From Flavobacteriales bacterium UBA1820 (lineage in GTDB: Bacteria > Bacteroidota > Bacteroidia > Flavobacteriales > UBA1820): a DNA stretch of 12,637 nt. This document shows, one piece after another, positions 1 through 7,479 of this stretch (its first letter is position 1; the number at the start of each line of letters is the position of its first letter). Made by a program: the position numbers and the translations under genes. The DNA is taken from the NCBI GenBank assembly GCA_002314265.1, contig DCEW01000051.1, positions 1 to 12,637 on the forward strand. Direction: 5' to 3'. The notes beneath the pieces are model-generated. The model made no database searches. It saw only the letters and a list, made by a program, of their open reading frames with translations, and was not told the origin of the DNA.

Positions 1-38
1 CCGCGCCCCGCTTGCCCGCCCCCGCTGCACTTGCCCGC

Positions 39-1265
39 TTATGGCTGCCCGAACAATTCCTCCAGGCGCGCCGCAATGGCATCGTGATCCGGCCGGAAGC
101 CGTTTTGCCGCACCAGGATCTGCCCGTCGGGAGAGATGAGCATCTGCGTAGGGTAAAGACTTACCCCGTAGCGCACGTTTACCGAGGTGGGGCCGGCTGG
201 CTCCTCGCACATGTTGACCTGTGGCCAGCAGAGGCTGTCGGTGCGCACCGCCTCCCGCCAGGCGGCATCGTCGCGATCCAGCGCCAGGGACAGCATGGCA
301 AAGTCCGACCGGTCCTTGTACCGCTCGTACAGGGCTCTCAGGTAGGGGTTTGCCTCCCGGCACGGACCGCACCACGATCCCCAGAAGTCCAGCACGAGGT
401 ATTTTCCGCGGAAGTCGGACAGGGACACTTTCTGGCCATCGATCCCCGTAAGGGTAAATTCCGGGGCTTGTGCCCCCTCGGTGATCAGGGAATCGGCCTG
501 TTTCCATGCGCGGTTGGTGGCGAAATATTCCTCCATCTCGCGTCCGGCCGGAGTGTCTTTCGCCTCCGGGCTCAGCAAGTCGAAGAGTTCCTGACGGGTC
601 TTTTCAAACTTGGATCCCTTGATACACGTAAGCACATAGGCTGAGAAAGGATCCTGGGGGTAATGCCGAACGAAACTTTCCATCGTCCGGTACGAACGTT
701 CCACCACAGCCCAGCTCTGGTCGTTCAGGCGGTGGATTTCTCCCCGGAGCGAGTCTGCGAGGCTTCCCTGGGTGGATTCGGGCAGGGCTTGCACTTCTTT
801 GAGCAGCGTATGGAGCGAATCGGAATACACGCACGCTTCGGCAAAAATGGCGTCCAATGCGCGGAAATAGTCTCGGTAAGGGTGCCCCTCGTACAGGTCT
901 CCGCCTACCTTCGCCTTTCCGAGGGCAGACAAATGTCCTTTGACCGTCAGGCGGTCGCCGGGTTGCAGGCAGAGGGAACGGACTTCGGATTCCAGCAGGT
1001 CTTCCGGCGTTTTCCCCTCGGGCAGGTAGTAAAGGAAACCTTCCTGGGTTTTCGGGACGGTAAGGGTGAGGTCTGCTCGGTGTTTGCGCGTGGCCACGAG
1101 GGTGTCCGTGCGGTTGTCTCCCGGCCGGGTGAGGTAGAGCCGATCGCCCTTTTGCAGGCCTTTGAGCTGGATGTGCAGTTCGATCGGGTCGGCAGTCTGG
1201 GCGACAGCCGAAAGGCTGAATGCCAGCAGGGCGGGAAGCAGGAGAAGGCGGCGGGGATGCTTCAT
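39..1265 (-). CDS. TlpA-like secreted thioredoxin-fold protein with N-terminal DUF4369-type domain
   Basis: The 408-aa product has a signal peptide (basic MKHPRR, then a Leu/Ala-rich core, probable cleavage near residues 22-23), so it is exported to the periplasm or outer membrane. Residues about 25-120 resemble the beta-rich DUF4369 domain that precedes many Bacteroidetes TlpA thioredoxins. A helical middle (about 130-255) follows, then an AhpC/TSA-type thioredoxin fold (about 263-405). That fold has the redox motif WCGPC at residues 298-302 and the probable cis-proline at P372 in LYPTQ. Family knowledge makes it a thiol-disulfide oxidoreductase; its substrate is unknown. The ATG at 1265 is the only start that keeps the signal peptide. 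It lies 154 nt downstream of the DUF3109 gene on the same strand. No TAnnTTTG motif was found between them, so co-transcription is possible. The stop codon is TAA at 39-41. Confidence 0.93.
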   Translation of the reverse strand: MKHPRRLLLLPALLAFSLSAVAQTADPIELHIQLKGLQKGDRLYLTRPGDNRTDTLVATRKHRADLTLTVPKTQEGFLYYLPEGKTPEDLLESEVRSLCLQPGDRLTVKGHLSALGKAKVGGDLYEGHPYRDYFRALDAIFAEACVYSDSLHTLLKEVQALPESTQGSLADSLRGEIHRLNDQSWAVVERSYRTMESFVRHYPQDPFSAYVLTCIKGSKFEKTRQELFDLLSPEAKDTPAGREMEEYFATNRAWKQADSLITEGAQAPEFTLTGIDGQKVSLSDFRGKYLVLDFWGSWCGPCREANPYLRALYERYKDRSDFAMLSLALDRDDAAWREAVRTDSLCWPQVNMCEEPAGPTSVNVRYGVSLYPTQMLISPDGQILVRQNGFRPDHDAIAARLEELFGQP

Positions 1266-1419
1266 GATACTTTGGGGTATTTGAGGTGTTTTCTCAATTA
1301 GACCGACCTCTGGCGGGAAAAGGTTTCACCGGGATGCGTTTTTTCTACTGGGCAGGGGAAACGCTGCGAGGGGAAAGGTTGTTTTCGAACGCTCCGGCCG
1401 GGAGGGGGCGTGTTATTAT

Positions 1420-2007
1420 TTATCGGCGGGCGATCTGCCGGGCGTATTCCCGGGCGGTGAGGCACAGTTCGTCGTACCAGGCTTGCCCGAAGCGTCGGAT
1501 GAGGGGTTCGCGCAGGAATTTGTACACCGGGACGCCGAGTTTGCGTCCCAGGGCGCAGGCGTCGCGGCAGATGTCCCAGCGATGGTAGTTCAGGGCGGTG
1601 AAGGACAGGATGCGGCTCAGGCGGATGGGATATAGATGGCAGGAGATGGGTTTCTGGAAAGCGATGCGGCCGTCCCGGTAGGCTTGTTCGATGGCGCACA
1701 GAGCCGTGCCGTCCGCAGAAAAAGTCAGGTAGGCGCATTCCCGCCCGTTTACCAGCGGGGTGGAGGGGGCGTGGTCGTAAGGATCGTCCGTCCAGGCGCC
1801 TTGCAGGCGGACGGCTTCGATGCCTTCGGGGCGCATGTACGGTTCGATGCGGGGGAGGAGGTCTTCGAGGAGGCGTTTTTCCGATTCCTCTACGGGAGCG
1901 CCGCAGTCGCCTTCCACGCAGCAGGCGCCGTGGCAGCGGGAGAGGTCGCAGACGAAGGATTCGAGGATCACCTCGTCCGAAACCAGCGTGTCTTGTATCT
2001 GTAGCAT
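1420..2007 (-). CDS. DUF3109 family cysteine-rich protein
   Basis: The 195-aa protein has no signal peptide or membrane segment and is presumably cytoplasmic. It has eleven cysteines. The N-terminal cluster C20, C25, C29, C30 and C35 fits a CX4CX3CC pattern, and later cysteines lie at 91, 104, 123, 147, 151 and 182, including the ISCHLYP segment near residue 121. This is the pattern of DUF3109, which is related to YkgJ-type cysteine-cluster proteins thought to bind metal; no reaction is established for the family. The N-terminus (MLQIQDTLVS) matches the usual family start, which supports the ATG at 2007. The gene is divergent from the SPOR gene. Its -7 element ends only 6 nt before the ATG, which implies a leaderless mRNA. 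Confidence 0.92.
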   Translation of the reverse strand: MLQIQDTLVSDEVILESFVCDLSRCHGACCVEGDCGAPVEESEKRLLEDLLPRIEPYMRPEGIEAVRLQGAWTDDPYDHAPSTPLVNGRECAYLTFSADGTALCAIEQAYRDGRIAFQKPISCHLYPIRLSRILSFTALNYHRWDICRDACALGRKLGVPVYKFLREPLIRRFGQAWYDELCLTAREYARQIARR

Positions 2008-2012
2008 GGTTG

Positions 2013-2020
2013 CAAAATTA
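2013..2020 (-). promoter_or_regulatory. Predicted -7 promoter element for the DUF3109 gene
   Basis: The minus strand reads TAATTTTG, an exact match to the Bacteroidetes -7 consensus TAnnTTTG. The motif ends 6 nt before the start codon, so transcription would begin at or next to the A of the ATG. A T7 tract (A7 on the minus strand) begins 1 bp upstream. No clear -33 TTTG was found. Confidence 0.6.
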
Positions 2021-2021
2021 G

Positions 2022-2050
2022 TTTTTTTAGGCTTTTTTTAGAGTTTTTTT
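2022..2050. repeat. Three phased T7 tracts (11-bp tandem unit)
   Basis: T7 tracts occupy 2022-2028, 2033-2039 and 2044-2050, exactly 11 bp apart. The unit is TTTTTTTA plus three variable bases. A-tracts phased near the helical repeat bend DNA. The array lies between the divergent DUF3109 and SPOR promoters, directly upstream of both -7 elements, where it could act as an UP-like or curved-DNA element. The pattern is seen directly; the function is inferred. Confidence 0.7.
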
Positions 2051-2063
2051 ACGGGGTAATCCT

Positions 2064-2071
2064 TAAATTTG
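2064..2071 (+). promoter_or_regulatory. Predicted -7 promoter element for the SPOR gene
   Basis: TAAATTTG matches TAnnTTTG exactly. A possible in-frame TTG start at 2069 lies inside this motif and so would not be transcribed. This decides in favour of the ATG at 2105, leaving a leader of roughly 25-30 nt. The usual -33 TTTG is replaced by T-tract DNA. Confidence 0.65.
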
Positions 2072-2104
2072 TCTCTTACGCAAGAGCATTTGCGTTTTCT
2101 GAAA

Positions 2105-2506
2105 ATGAAAGGATTGAAGATAGGTATGCTGGCGCTCGTTTTGTGCGGGGCGTTCCAGGCGCAGGGTCAGTCGGCCGGCCGGGTGCAGATCCAGGCCGAT
2201 CCCCGGATCGAGGAGTTGCTCCGCTTGCGGGTGGAAAACAACGACGACGGCCGCAAGGTGGATGGTTTTGTCATCCAGATCTACTACGGACGCAAACAGC
2301 AGGCTACCCGCGTGCTCGAGGCATTCCGGGAAGCCTATCCGATGGAACACGTCGAGATGGAATACGACACGCCGGACTACAAGGTCTTCGTGGGGGCTTA
2401 CCTGACCCAGCAGCAGGCGCAGCAGGCCTTGGCCGTGTTGAAGCAGAATCCGGACTATTCGGGTGCTTTCGTGCGGGCGAAAAAGATCACGGTGTACGAT
2501 TGGTGA
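2105..2506 (+). CDS. Exported SPOR-domain protein
   Basis: The 133-aa product begins MKGLKIGMLALVLCG, a signal peptide with probable cleavage near residues 20-22 (AQG-QS), so it is periplasmic or envelope-located. After a short linker, residues about 53-127 resemble a SPOR (sporulation-related repeat) domain: GFVIQIYYG beta strand, helix with TRVLEAF, YKVFVGAY strand, second helix with QQALAVL, and a closing strand. SPOR domains of other proteins bind denuded peptidoglycan glycans. Binding here is inferred from the fold. The chosen ATG gives a good signal peptide and lies downstream of the predicted promoter. An upstream TTG in frame would add 12 residues before the signal and would fall within the promoter. 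It is followed at 134 nt by the M16-like pair on the same strand. No terminator was seen between them, so an operon is plausible. Confidence 0.85.
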   Translation: MKGLKIGMLALVLCGAFQAQGQSAGRVQIQADPRIEELLRLRVENNDDGRKVDGFVIQIYYGRKQQATRVLEAFREAYPMEHVEMEYDTPDYKVFVGAYLTQQQAQQALAVLKQNPDYSGAFVRAKKITVYDW

Positions 2507-2640
2507 GCTGGAACAGCCAACCGGTGTGCAGAAAAGCGCGAAAGGGGCCCGAGGGGGCGTTCGCCAAGTGAGCCGACGGGGGTGCCGGGAGGAGGGATGA
2601 GAAAAGGCGTGAAAGAGAAAACGAGAGAAACAAACAGACG

Positions 2641-4050
2641 ATGGGATCGGCGATAAAGAAAGCGGAGAAATGGTGGATGGTGCTCGCAGCAGCGGTGCTC
2701 CCGGCCGTTTTGTGCGGACAGCAGGTGGAGTTCGAGCGTTTTGTGATGCCCTCGGGCTTGCGGGTGCTGGTGCATCCCGACCACCGTTCGCCGGTAGTGT
2801 CCGTTGCGCTGCTCTACCGCAGCGGTTTGAATGACGAACCCAGTACTCTGGTCGGGGTGAACCGCGTGGTAGTCGGGATGCTGACCGAATCCACGGGTCA
2901 TCTTTCCCCGGGGGAATACCGTTCGATCCTCGAGACCTACGGGGGGGGAACTTCGGTGGAAGTAGCCCCGGATGTGGTTTTCTTCAGCGACAGTTTTTCT
3001 TCCAATCTGCTCAAAGGGGCCATTTGGCTGGCCAGTGAACGGGCGTACGGCTTCCGGGAAGACACGGCTGCGTACCAGCAGGTACTCGAACAGATCCGCC
3101 GGGAGGATGCGGCGCGCAGCGAAGATTTGTCGGGACGGGAGGACGAAGCTTTGCGCGGAATGGTGCGCACGGTCAACCTGCGCCTGGTGCCCGAAGTAGC
3201 AGCCTTGGACAGCGGGATGACGATGCAGGCGGCCAAGGCTTACGAGAGTTTGTATTTTTCTCCGAAAAAAGCCGTACTGGCTGTCAGTGGGGATGTGCAT
3301 CCCGATTCGGTGCGCAAGTACGTGGTCGAAATGTTTTCCCTGCTCCCGCCCGATACCGTGCAGGTAGAACTGAACCCGACGGTGTTTTCCGTAGGGGATG
3401 CGGTGGCCGATACGGTAGTGCTGTCCGACGGGAAGGCGGTGGACGTAGGGGGAGGGATCCTTACGACTGTGGAGCAAAGGCGGCACGCCGATACACTGAT
3501 CGTGGAACCGGAAGACCGTTCGGTGGTTTTTGCCTGGCAGGTATTGCCGTATTCGGACCATCAGTTCGGCGTGTTCGACTTTATCGGAACGGTGTTGGCA
3601 GCCCCGGATGGCTCGCGGCTTTTCCGCAGGCTGGTCGAAGAGGAGGACTTGGCTACCGATGTGGGGTACAAGGTGTTGCCGATGGAACGAGCTTCGGTCT
3701 TTGCCGTGAAAGTTTCGCTCAAGCCGGGAGCGGAGATCGCCCGAGTGGAAGAAACGGTGCGCCAGGAATTGGAACGAATGAAAAATTTTGACATCTCGCC
3801 TGCCGAATTGACCAAGGCCCTCAATACGGCGCGGATGTCGGCTTGGGAGAGTATCTCGTCCAATCAAGGAATGGCTCGGACCCTGGCCCTGAACGAATTG
3901 CTGTTCGGCGATGCGGCTCAGCTCAACCGGCGGATGGAGCAACTTTCGGCCTACACGCAAGAGGATGTGCGGACCGTGGTGCGGCGTTTCCTGCGCAATG
4001 ACAACATGAAAACGATTTATGAACTTCCTTCTTCGCAAGGGGCGGATTAA
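2641..4050 (+). CDS. M16 (insulinase/pitrilysin)-like protein lacking the HxxEH zinc motif
   Basis: The 469-aa product has a signal peptide (hydrophobic core about 11-24, probable cleavage near LCG-QQ at 25-27), suggesting a periplasmic location. The M16 N-terminal domain starts at about residue 30 (FERFVMPSGLRVLVHPD, SPVVSVALLYRSGL), and the C-terminal half contains the GSRLFRRL segment at about 324-331. Where active relatives carry GxAHFxEH, this protein reads GVNRVVVGM (72-80), so HxxEH is replaced by RVVVG at 75-79. No HxxEH or HxxEE occurs elsewhere. Proteolytic activity is therefore unlikely, and it may be a structural or regulatory M16 subunit. A segment of about 45 residues (245-290) looks like an insertion relative to typical members. 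It is followed after 18 purine-rich nt by a second M16-like gene. The leader before the ATG is A/G-rich with no well-spaced Shine-Dalgarno site. Confidence 0.9.
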   Translation: MGSAIKKAEKWWMVLAAAVLPAVLCGQQVEFERFVMPSGLRVLVHPDHRSPVVSVALLYRSGLNDEPSTLVGVNRVVVGMLTESTGHLSPGEYRSILETYGGGTSVEVAPDVVFFSDSFSSNLLKGAIWLASERAYGFREDTAAYQQVLEQIRREDAARSEDLSGREDEALRGMVRTVNLRLVPEVAALDSGMTMQAAKAYESLYFSPKKAVLAVSGDVHPDSVRKYVVEMFSLLPPDTVQVELNPTVFSVGDAVADTVVLSDGKAVDVGGGILTTVEQRRHADTLIVEPEDRSVVFAWQVLPYSDHQFGVFDFIGTVLAAPDGSRLFRRLVEEEDLATDVGYKVLPMERASVFAVKVSLKPGAEIARVEETVRQELERMKNFDISPAELTKALNTARMSAWESISSNQGMARTLALNELLFGDAAQLNRRMEQLSAYTQEDVRTVVRRFLRNDNMKTIYELPSSQGAD

Positions 4051-4068
4051 AGAGAGAGAAGAAAGAGG
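4051..4068 (+). promoter_or_regulatory. Purine-only translation initiation region between the two M16-like genes
   Basis: The 18 nt between the stop of the first M16-like gene and the ATG of the second consist entirely of A and G. Such A/G-rich leaders are typical of Bacteroidetes, where Shine-Dalgarno pairing is little used. The short spacing supports a shared transcript and coupled translation. Confidence 0.5.
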
Positions 4069-6720
4069 ATGAAGAAGATCGCTTCGATACGGCTTTTTGG
4101 AAAAGTTCGGCTGCGAGGATGGGGACTTGCTGCCGCCTGTCTATTGTCCATAGGGATCGTGGAAGGGGACGGTCTGTCCGGGATGTGGCCGGCGGATACG
4201 ACGGACGTGTCTCCGGTGAGTGAGACCCTGCGTGGCTATGGGGTTCTGGCAAAGGATTCCGTTTGGCAGCAAGGCTCGCAAGAGACGCGGCAGGAAGTTC
4301 GGCAAGAAGCGGATTCGGTGCGGGCTCTCCAGGCGATGGAGCGCATTCTGGGATTGCCGGCGGATACGCTGGCGGCTGTGGGAGAGGTCTTGACACAGGA
4401 TTCGGCACAAACCGTACGCTCATCCCGGGGAAGTGATACGGAAGAAAATACGACCGATACGCTTGCCGCGGAGGGAATTGTTTTTGCCCCGACGGATTCT
4501 TCGGCGGCCAGTTACGTCGTTTCGCAGGTGGAACGCGATTCGCTCCGGCAGCGGGATGCGCAGATCAAGGCGGCACTGGCTTCGCTCTACGGAATTTCGA
4601 TGAGCGATGCCGAGTCGGAGTTGGGACCGCAACGCCTTACCGATACCTTGATGGCGGCCGATGCCTACCAGGCGAAAGTGTACGACAGCCTGCCGCAGCC
4701 TACTCAGCCACCTTATGTGAAGATCGGCACCCCAGTGCGCTTTACGCTGGACAATGGGCTGAAGGTACTCGTTTATCCCGACAGTTCGGTCCCGGTGGTA
4801 ACGTTCTACATCGGGATCAGCAACCAGGGGGTGTTCGAGAAAGACAAAAAGGGGGTTTCCGACTTGACGGCCGCCATGTTGCTGGCGGGGGTGCAAAACC
4901 GTACCAAGACACAGATCACCGATTCGCTGGCCAATATGGGCAGCCGTTACCGGATGACGCGCAGCAGTTTTTACGTGTCGGGACTTGCCAGATACGCTAC
5001 GCAGAACTTCAATCTTTTCGCCGATGTGGTCTTGCGCCCTTCGTTCCCCTTGCAGGAGTTTTTTGCCGAAAAACAGGCGATGAAGGACGACTATGCGCTC
5101 GCCGATGCCCGTCCGAGCGAAATCCTCAACCGGGTGTACCGGGCGTTGGCTTTCGGAGGGAAGATCCCTTCCGGAGAGTTCGCTTCTCCCGAGACGATCG
5201 ATCGCATTACGGTCAACGATTGCCAGGAGTATTACAGTACCTACTGGCGTCCGAACAATGCGGTGCTGCTGATCATGGGGGACATTATCGAAGCGCAGGC
5301 CCGGAAACTGGTCGAGGGTCGTTTCCGCTTTTGGGGAAGGGCCGAGGTGCCGCAGGACAAGATGTCCTCGGTGAACGATCTGCCTTCTACCGCGATCGAC
5401 TTTATCCATGATCCTTCGGCACATGACAGCCGGATCATTATCTCGAACATTGCGGAATTCGACTACAATTCCCCGGATGTCTTTCCGGCGATGATCATCA
5501 ACCACCTGATGGGCGGCGATCTGCTGAGCAACATCCAGGCTTCGTTGGGGGCAGCTCCCCGGTCGGAAAACACGTTTTCGCTTTCGCCCGATCCGCTGGG
5601 GGGATACATGTACCTCTCTGCGCGGGTGCCCAATCTGGAGGCTGTCCGTACCATTACCGAAAAAACGGCCCGGTTGCAGAGCATTCGCCGCACACCGTTG
5701 GATTCGACGACCCTGGCTTCGGTCAAGCAGTACTTGATCGGGCGGATCGCTCTTTCGTTCGAGGATCGGGAAGCGATGGGTAGTTATGGAGTCGCGGTGG
5801 AAAACGGCACGGTAAAACAGGACTTCCTGGAAGATATTCTCCGGCAGATCAACGACGTGACGGCCGAGGATGTGATGCGGGTGGCGCAAAAGTACATCAA
5901 GCCTTCGCAGTTCCGGATCGTCATCTACGGCGATGCGCGCAAGGTGGTGCCGCCTTTGGAGCTGGCCGGGTACGATGTGACGTTTTACGACAAGACGGCC
6001 CAGCGGGTGGCACGGCCTTCGTTGTCCCAGCCGATCACCGACAGTATTTCGGCGCGGGATGTGCTGGAGCGGTACTTCGAGGCGATGGGCGGAGAAAAGA
6101 AAATGCGGGCGGTCAAGACGCTCCGCCAGCAGTACGACATCCTTATCGGCGATAGAAAACTTCAGGCGGTGGTGTTGGCGCGTTTGCCGTTTTACTACCA
6201 GCAGTTGCTGCTCTTCGACGACGAGGTTTATCTCAAGACGACCTACAACGGCAACATGGGATACACCAAGGTAGAGAATACCACGACCGCTCTTTCGGCC
6301 GATGCGGTGGAAAAGGGCCGTCTGTCCCGTTCGATCTTCCCGCTGTTGGATTACGAAAAGGAAGGCTTCCAGGCGGAATTGGACAGCATCGTGCCGGTGT
6401 TGGGGCATTTCACCTACCGGATGAATGTTACTTTGCCGGACGGGAAAATACAGAACTACTATTTTTCGACGGAGGATTACCGGGTATTGCGCATCGAGGA
6501 GGTGGCTTCGCGAGCCGTGAAGGAAACCGACGAGAACGGCCGGGTGACGCGCTATGAACCGGAGAAGATCGCTTCGTATTCCGATTACAGGGACTACAAG
6601 GAGGTGGACGGGGTGATGTATCCCTTTACGACTGAGATCCGGGACGAGAGCGGAAGGATCATTTGGCAGACCACGTCGGTCGATCCGGGCGTGTCCATCC
6701 CCGAGAAGGTGTTCCGGTAG
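4069..6720 (+). CDS. Large M16-like pseudopeptidase with N-terminal linker and C-terminal LolA-like domain
   Basis: The 883-aa product has a basic N-terminus and hydrophobic segment (about 19-31), a signal peptide or anchor. Residues about 40-212 form an Asp/Ser/Thr/Ala-rich, low-complexity linker with repeated DTLAA-like units. The M16 fold spans about 217-650: VRFTLDNGLKVLVYPD (223-238), the half-site LTVN...YYSTYWRPNNAVLLIMGDI (about 380-406), and a second half from about 450. The site equivalent to HxxEH reads GVSDLTAAML (262-271), giving DLTAA, so the zinc ligands and catalytic Glu are absent. The C-terminal region (about 656-883, beginning SARDVLERYFEAMGGEKKM) resembles the LolA/outer-membrane lipoprotein-sorting fold often fused to Bacteroidetes M16 proteins; this assignment is less certain. 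It forms a pair with the preceding M16-like protein. M16B enzymes often work as an active plus inactive pair, but here both are degenerate. Confidence 0.9.
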   Translation: MKKIASIRLFGKVRLRGWGLAAACLLSIGIVEGDGLSGMWPADTTDVSPVSETLRGYGVLAKDSVWQQGSQETRQEVRQEADSVRALQAMERILGLPADTLAAVGEVLTQDSAQTVRSSRGSDTEENTTDTLAAEGIVFAPTDSSAASYVVSQVERDSLRQRDAQIKAALASLYGISMSDAESELGPQRLTDTLMAADAYQAKVYDSLPQPTQPPYVKIGTPVRFTLDNGLKVLVYPDSSVPVVTFYIGISNQGVFEKDKKGVSDLTAAMLLAGVQNRTKTQITDSLANMGSRYRMTRSSFYVSGLARYATQNFNLFADVVLRPSFPLQEFFAEKQAMKDDYALADARPSEILNRVYRALAFGGKIPSGEFASPETIDRITVNDCQEYYSTYWRPNNAVLLIMGDIIEAQARKLVEGRFRFWGRAEVPQDKMSSVNDLPSTAIDFIHDPSAHDSRIIISNIAEFDYNSPDVFPAMIINHLMGGDLLSNIQASLGAAPRSENTFSLSPDPLGGYMYLSARVPNLEAVRTITEKTARLQSIRRTPLDSTTLASVKQYLIGRIALSFEDREAMGSYGVAVENGTVKQDFLEDILRQINDVTAEDVMRVAQKYIKPSQFRIVIYGDARKVVPPLELAGYDVTFYDKTAQRVARPSLSQPITDSISARDVLERYFEAMGGEKKMRAVKTLRQQYDILIGDRKLQAVVLARLPFYYQQLLLFDDEVYLKTTYNGNMGYTKVENTTTALSADAVEKGRLSRSIFPLLDYEKEGFQAELDSIVPVLGHFTYRMNVTLPDGKIQNYYFSTEDYRVLRIEEVASRAVKETDENGRVTRYEPEKIASYSDYRDYKEVDGVMYPFTTEIRDESGRIIWQTTSVDPGVSIPEKVFR

Positions 6721-6803
6721 ACGGTTTGGGGAAGGGGGGCGCTTTTTTACCCTTCTGTCGCATCAAGAGTCCCGTTATGCCAAAGCAATATTTTTCATAA
6801 GCG

Positions 6804-7307
6804 TTACCATCCGGCGCGGGGACCCAGTTCGATGGCCTCCAGATGGTCGATTTTCCCCTTCTCCAGGGTAAAGCGCAGCAGGGTGCGCACGTGGTGGATG
6901 CCGTATCTCCCGGCGGCACCGGGGTTGAAGTGCATGACACCCAGGCGGCGGTCCATCATCACTTTCAGGATGTGCGAATGCCCGCAGACGAACAGCGTGG
7001 GGGGAGCGGCGAAGAGTTCCTCCTGCACGCTGCGGTCGTAGTGCCCGGGATAGCCTCCGATGTGTTTGAGCAGGACTTCCACCCCTTCCTCGACAAAGCG
7101 AAGCCGCTCGGGGAATGCAGCGCGGATTTCTCCGCCGTCGGCATTGCCATAGACGGCACGAAGGGGAGCCACGGCCGCGAGGCCTTCAGCGACGGCCATC
7201 GAGCCGATGTCGCCCGCATGCCATATCTGGTCGGCTTCCCGGGCGTGGCGCAGGATGGCCGCATCGAGTGTGCCGTGGGTGTCGGAGAGCAGAAGTATTT
7301 TCTTCAT
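6804..7307 (-). CDS. YfcE/MJ0936-type metallophosphoesterase
   Basis: The 167-aa cytoplasmic protein has the complete calcineurin-like phosphoesterase signature. This comprises SDTHG (D9, H11), HAGDIG (D33), GNAD (N55), KHIGGYPGH (H82), CGHSH (H110, H112) and NPGAAG (128-133). These residues bind two metal ions, and family members hydrolyse phosphodiesters such as model substrates; the natural substrate is unknown. The length is close to that of YfcE-type proteins. The ATG at 7307 (MKKILLLSDTHG) was chosen because the beta strand bearing SDTHG must be near the N-terminus. A longer in-frame reading upstream to 7472 crosses the lipoprotein terminator and is not protein-like. It converges on the M16 operon with 83 nt between stops and is separated from the upstream lipoprotein gene by a terminator. 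Confidence 0.93.
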   Translation of the reverse strand: MKKILLLSDTHGTLDAAILRHAREADQIWHAGDIGSMAVAEGLAAVAPLRAVYGNADGGEIRAAFPERLRFVEEGVEVLLKHIGGYPGHYDRSVQEELFAAPPTLFVCGHSHILKVMMDRRLGVMHFNPGAAGRYGIHHVRTLLRFTLEKGKIDHLEAIELGPRAGW

Positions 7308-7356
7308 CGTGTACAAGGGTAAGGACGGCGGGAATCCCCGTCCTGCTGGTTTGATG

Positions 7357-7364
7357 TAAAGGTA
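7357..7364 (-). promoter_or_regulatory. Weak candidate -7 element for the metallophosphoesterase gene
   Basis: The minus strand reads TACCTTTA, one mismatch from TAnnTTTG, about 50 nt upstream of the ATG at 7307. It lies downstream of the lipoprotein terminator, where a promoter for this gene is expected. No clear -33 element was found. Confidence 0.3.
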
Positions 7365-7410
7365 GCAAAAAACAAAGTTTCGTCCGTTCGTCTCCCAAAT
7401 ACTAATCCGT

Positions 7411-7444
7411 AAAAAACGGAGCGGCGCCTTTAGGCGCCGCTCCG
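7411..7444 (-). terminator. Intrinsic terminator of the lipoprotein gene
   Basis: A perfect 12-bp GC-rich stem (CGGAGCGGCGCC at 7417-7428 pairing with 7433-7444) has a 4-nt loop. On the minus strand it is followed by six T residues (A6 at 7411-7416). It lies 36 nt after the stop codon of the PCMD lipoprotein gene. The plus strand has no U-run after the stem, so it acts leftward. Confidence 0.9.
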
Positions 7445-7479
7445 AGAACTTTCCGAGCCCCTGAAAGGGCACGGAGGGG

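Noticed and set aside
1281..1297. TTGAG/CTCAA inverted repeat before the TlpA-like gene.
   Set aside because: It has only five base pairs with a 7-nt loop and no neighbouring motif, which is too weak to call an operator.
2597..2656. Short ATG frame with a nearby AGGAGG just upstream of the first M16-like gene.
   Set aside because: It encodes about 19 mostly charged residues, overlaps the M16-like start and has no supporting pattern. The AGGAGG is too far from the M16-like ATG to act on it.
2455..4038. Long open frame on the minus strand opposite the first M16-like gene.
   Set aside because: It is rich in His, Arg and Pro with no recognisable domain, and overlaps a clear protein family on the plus strand. 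Long antisense frames are expected with this codon bias.
4420..6408. 662-codon open frame on the minus strand opposite the second M16-like gene.
   Set aside because: Its His/Arg-rich composition and lack of motifs mark it as a shadow of the plus-strand gene.
6721..6803. Possible bidirectional terminator (GAAGGG...CCCTTC with a T6 run) between convergent genes.
   Set aside because: The T-run lies in the loop rather than after the stem, and the stem is only 6 bp with a long loop.
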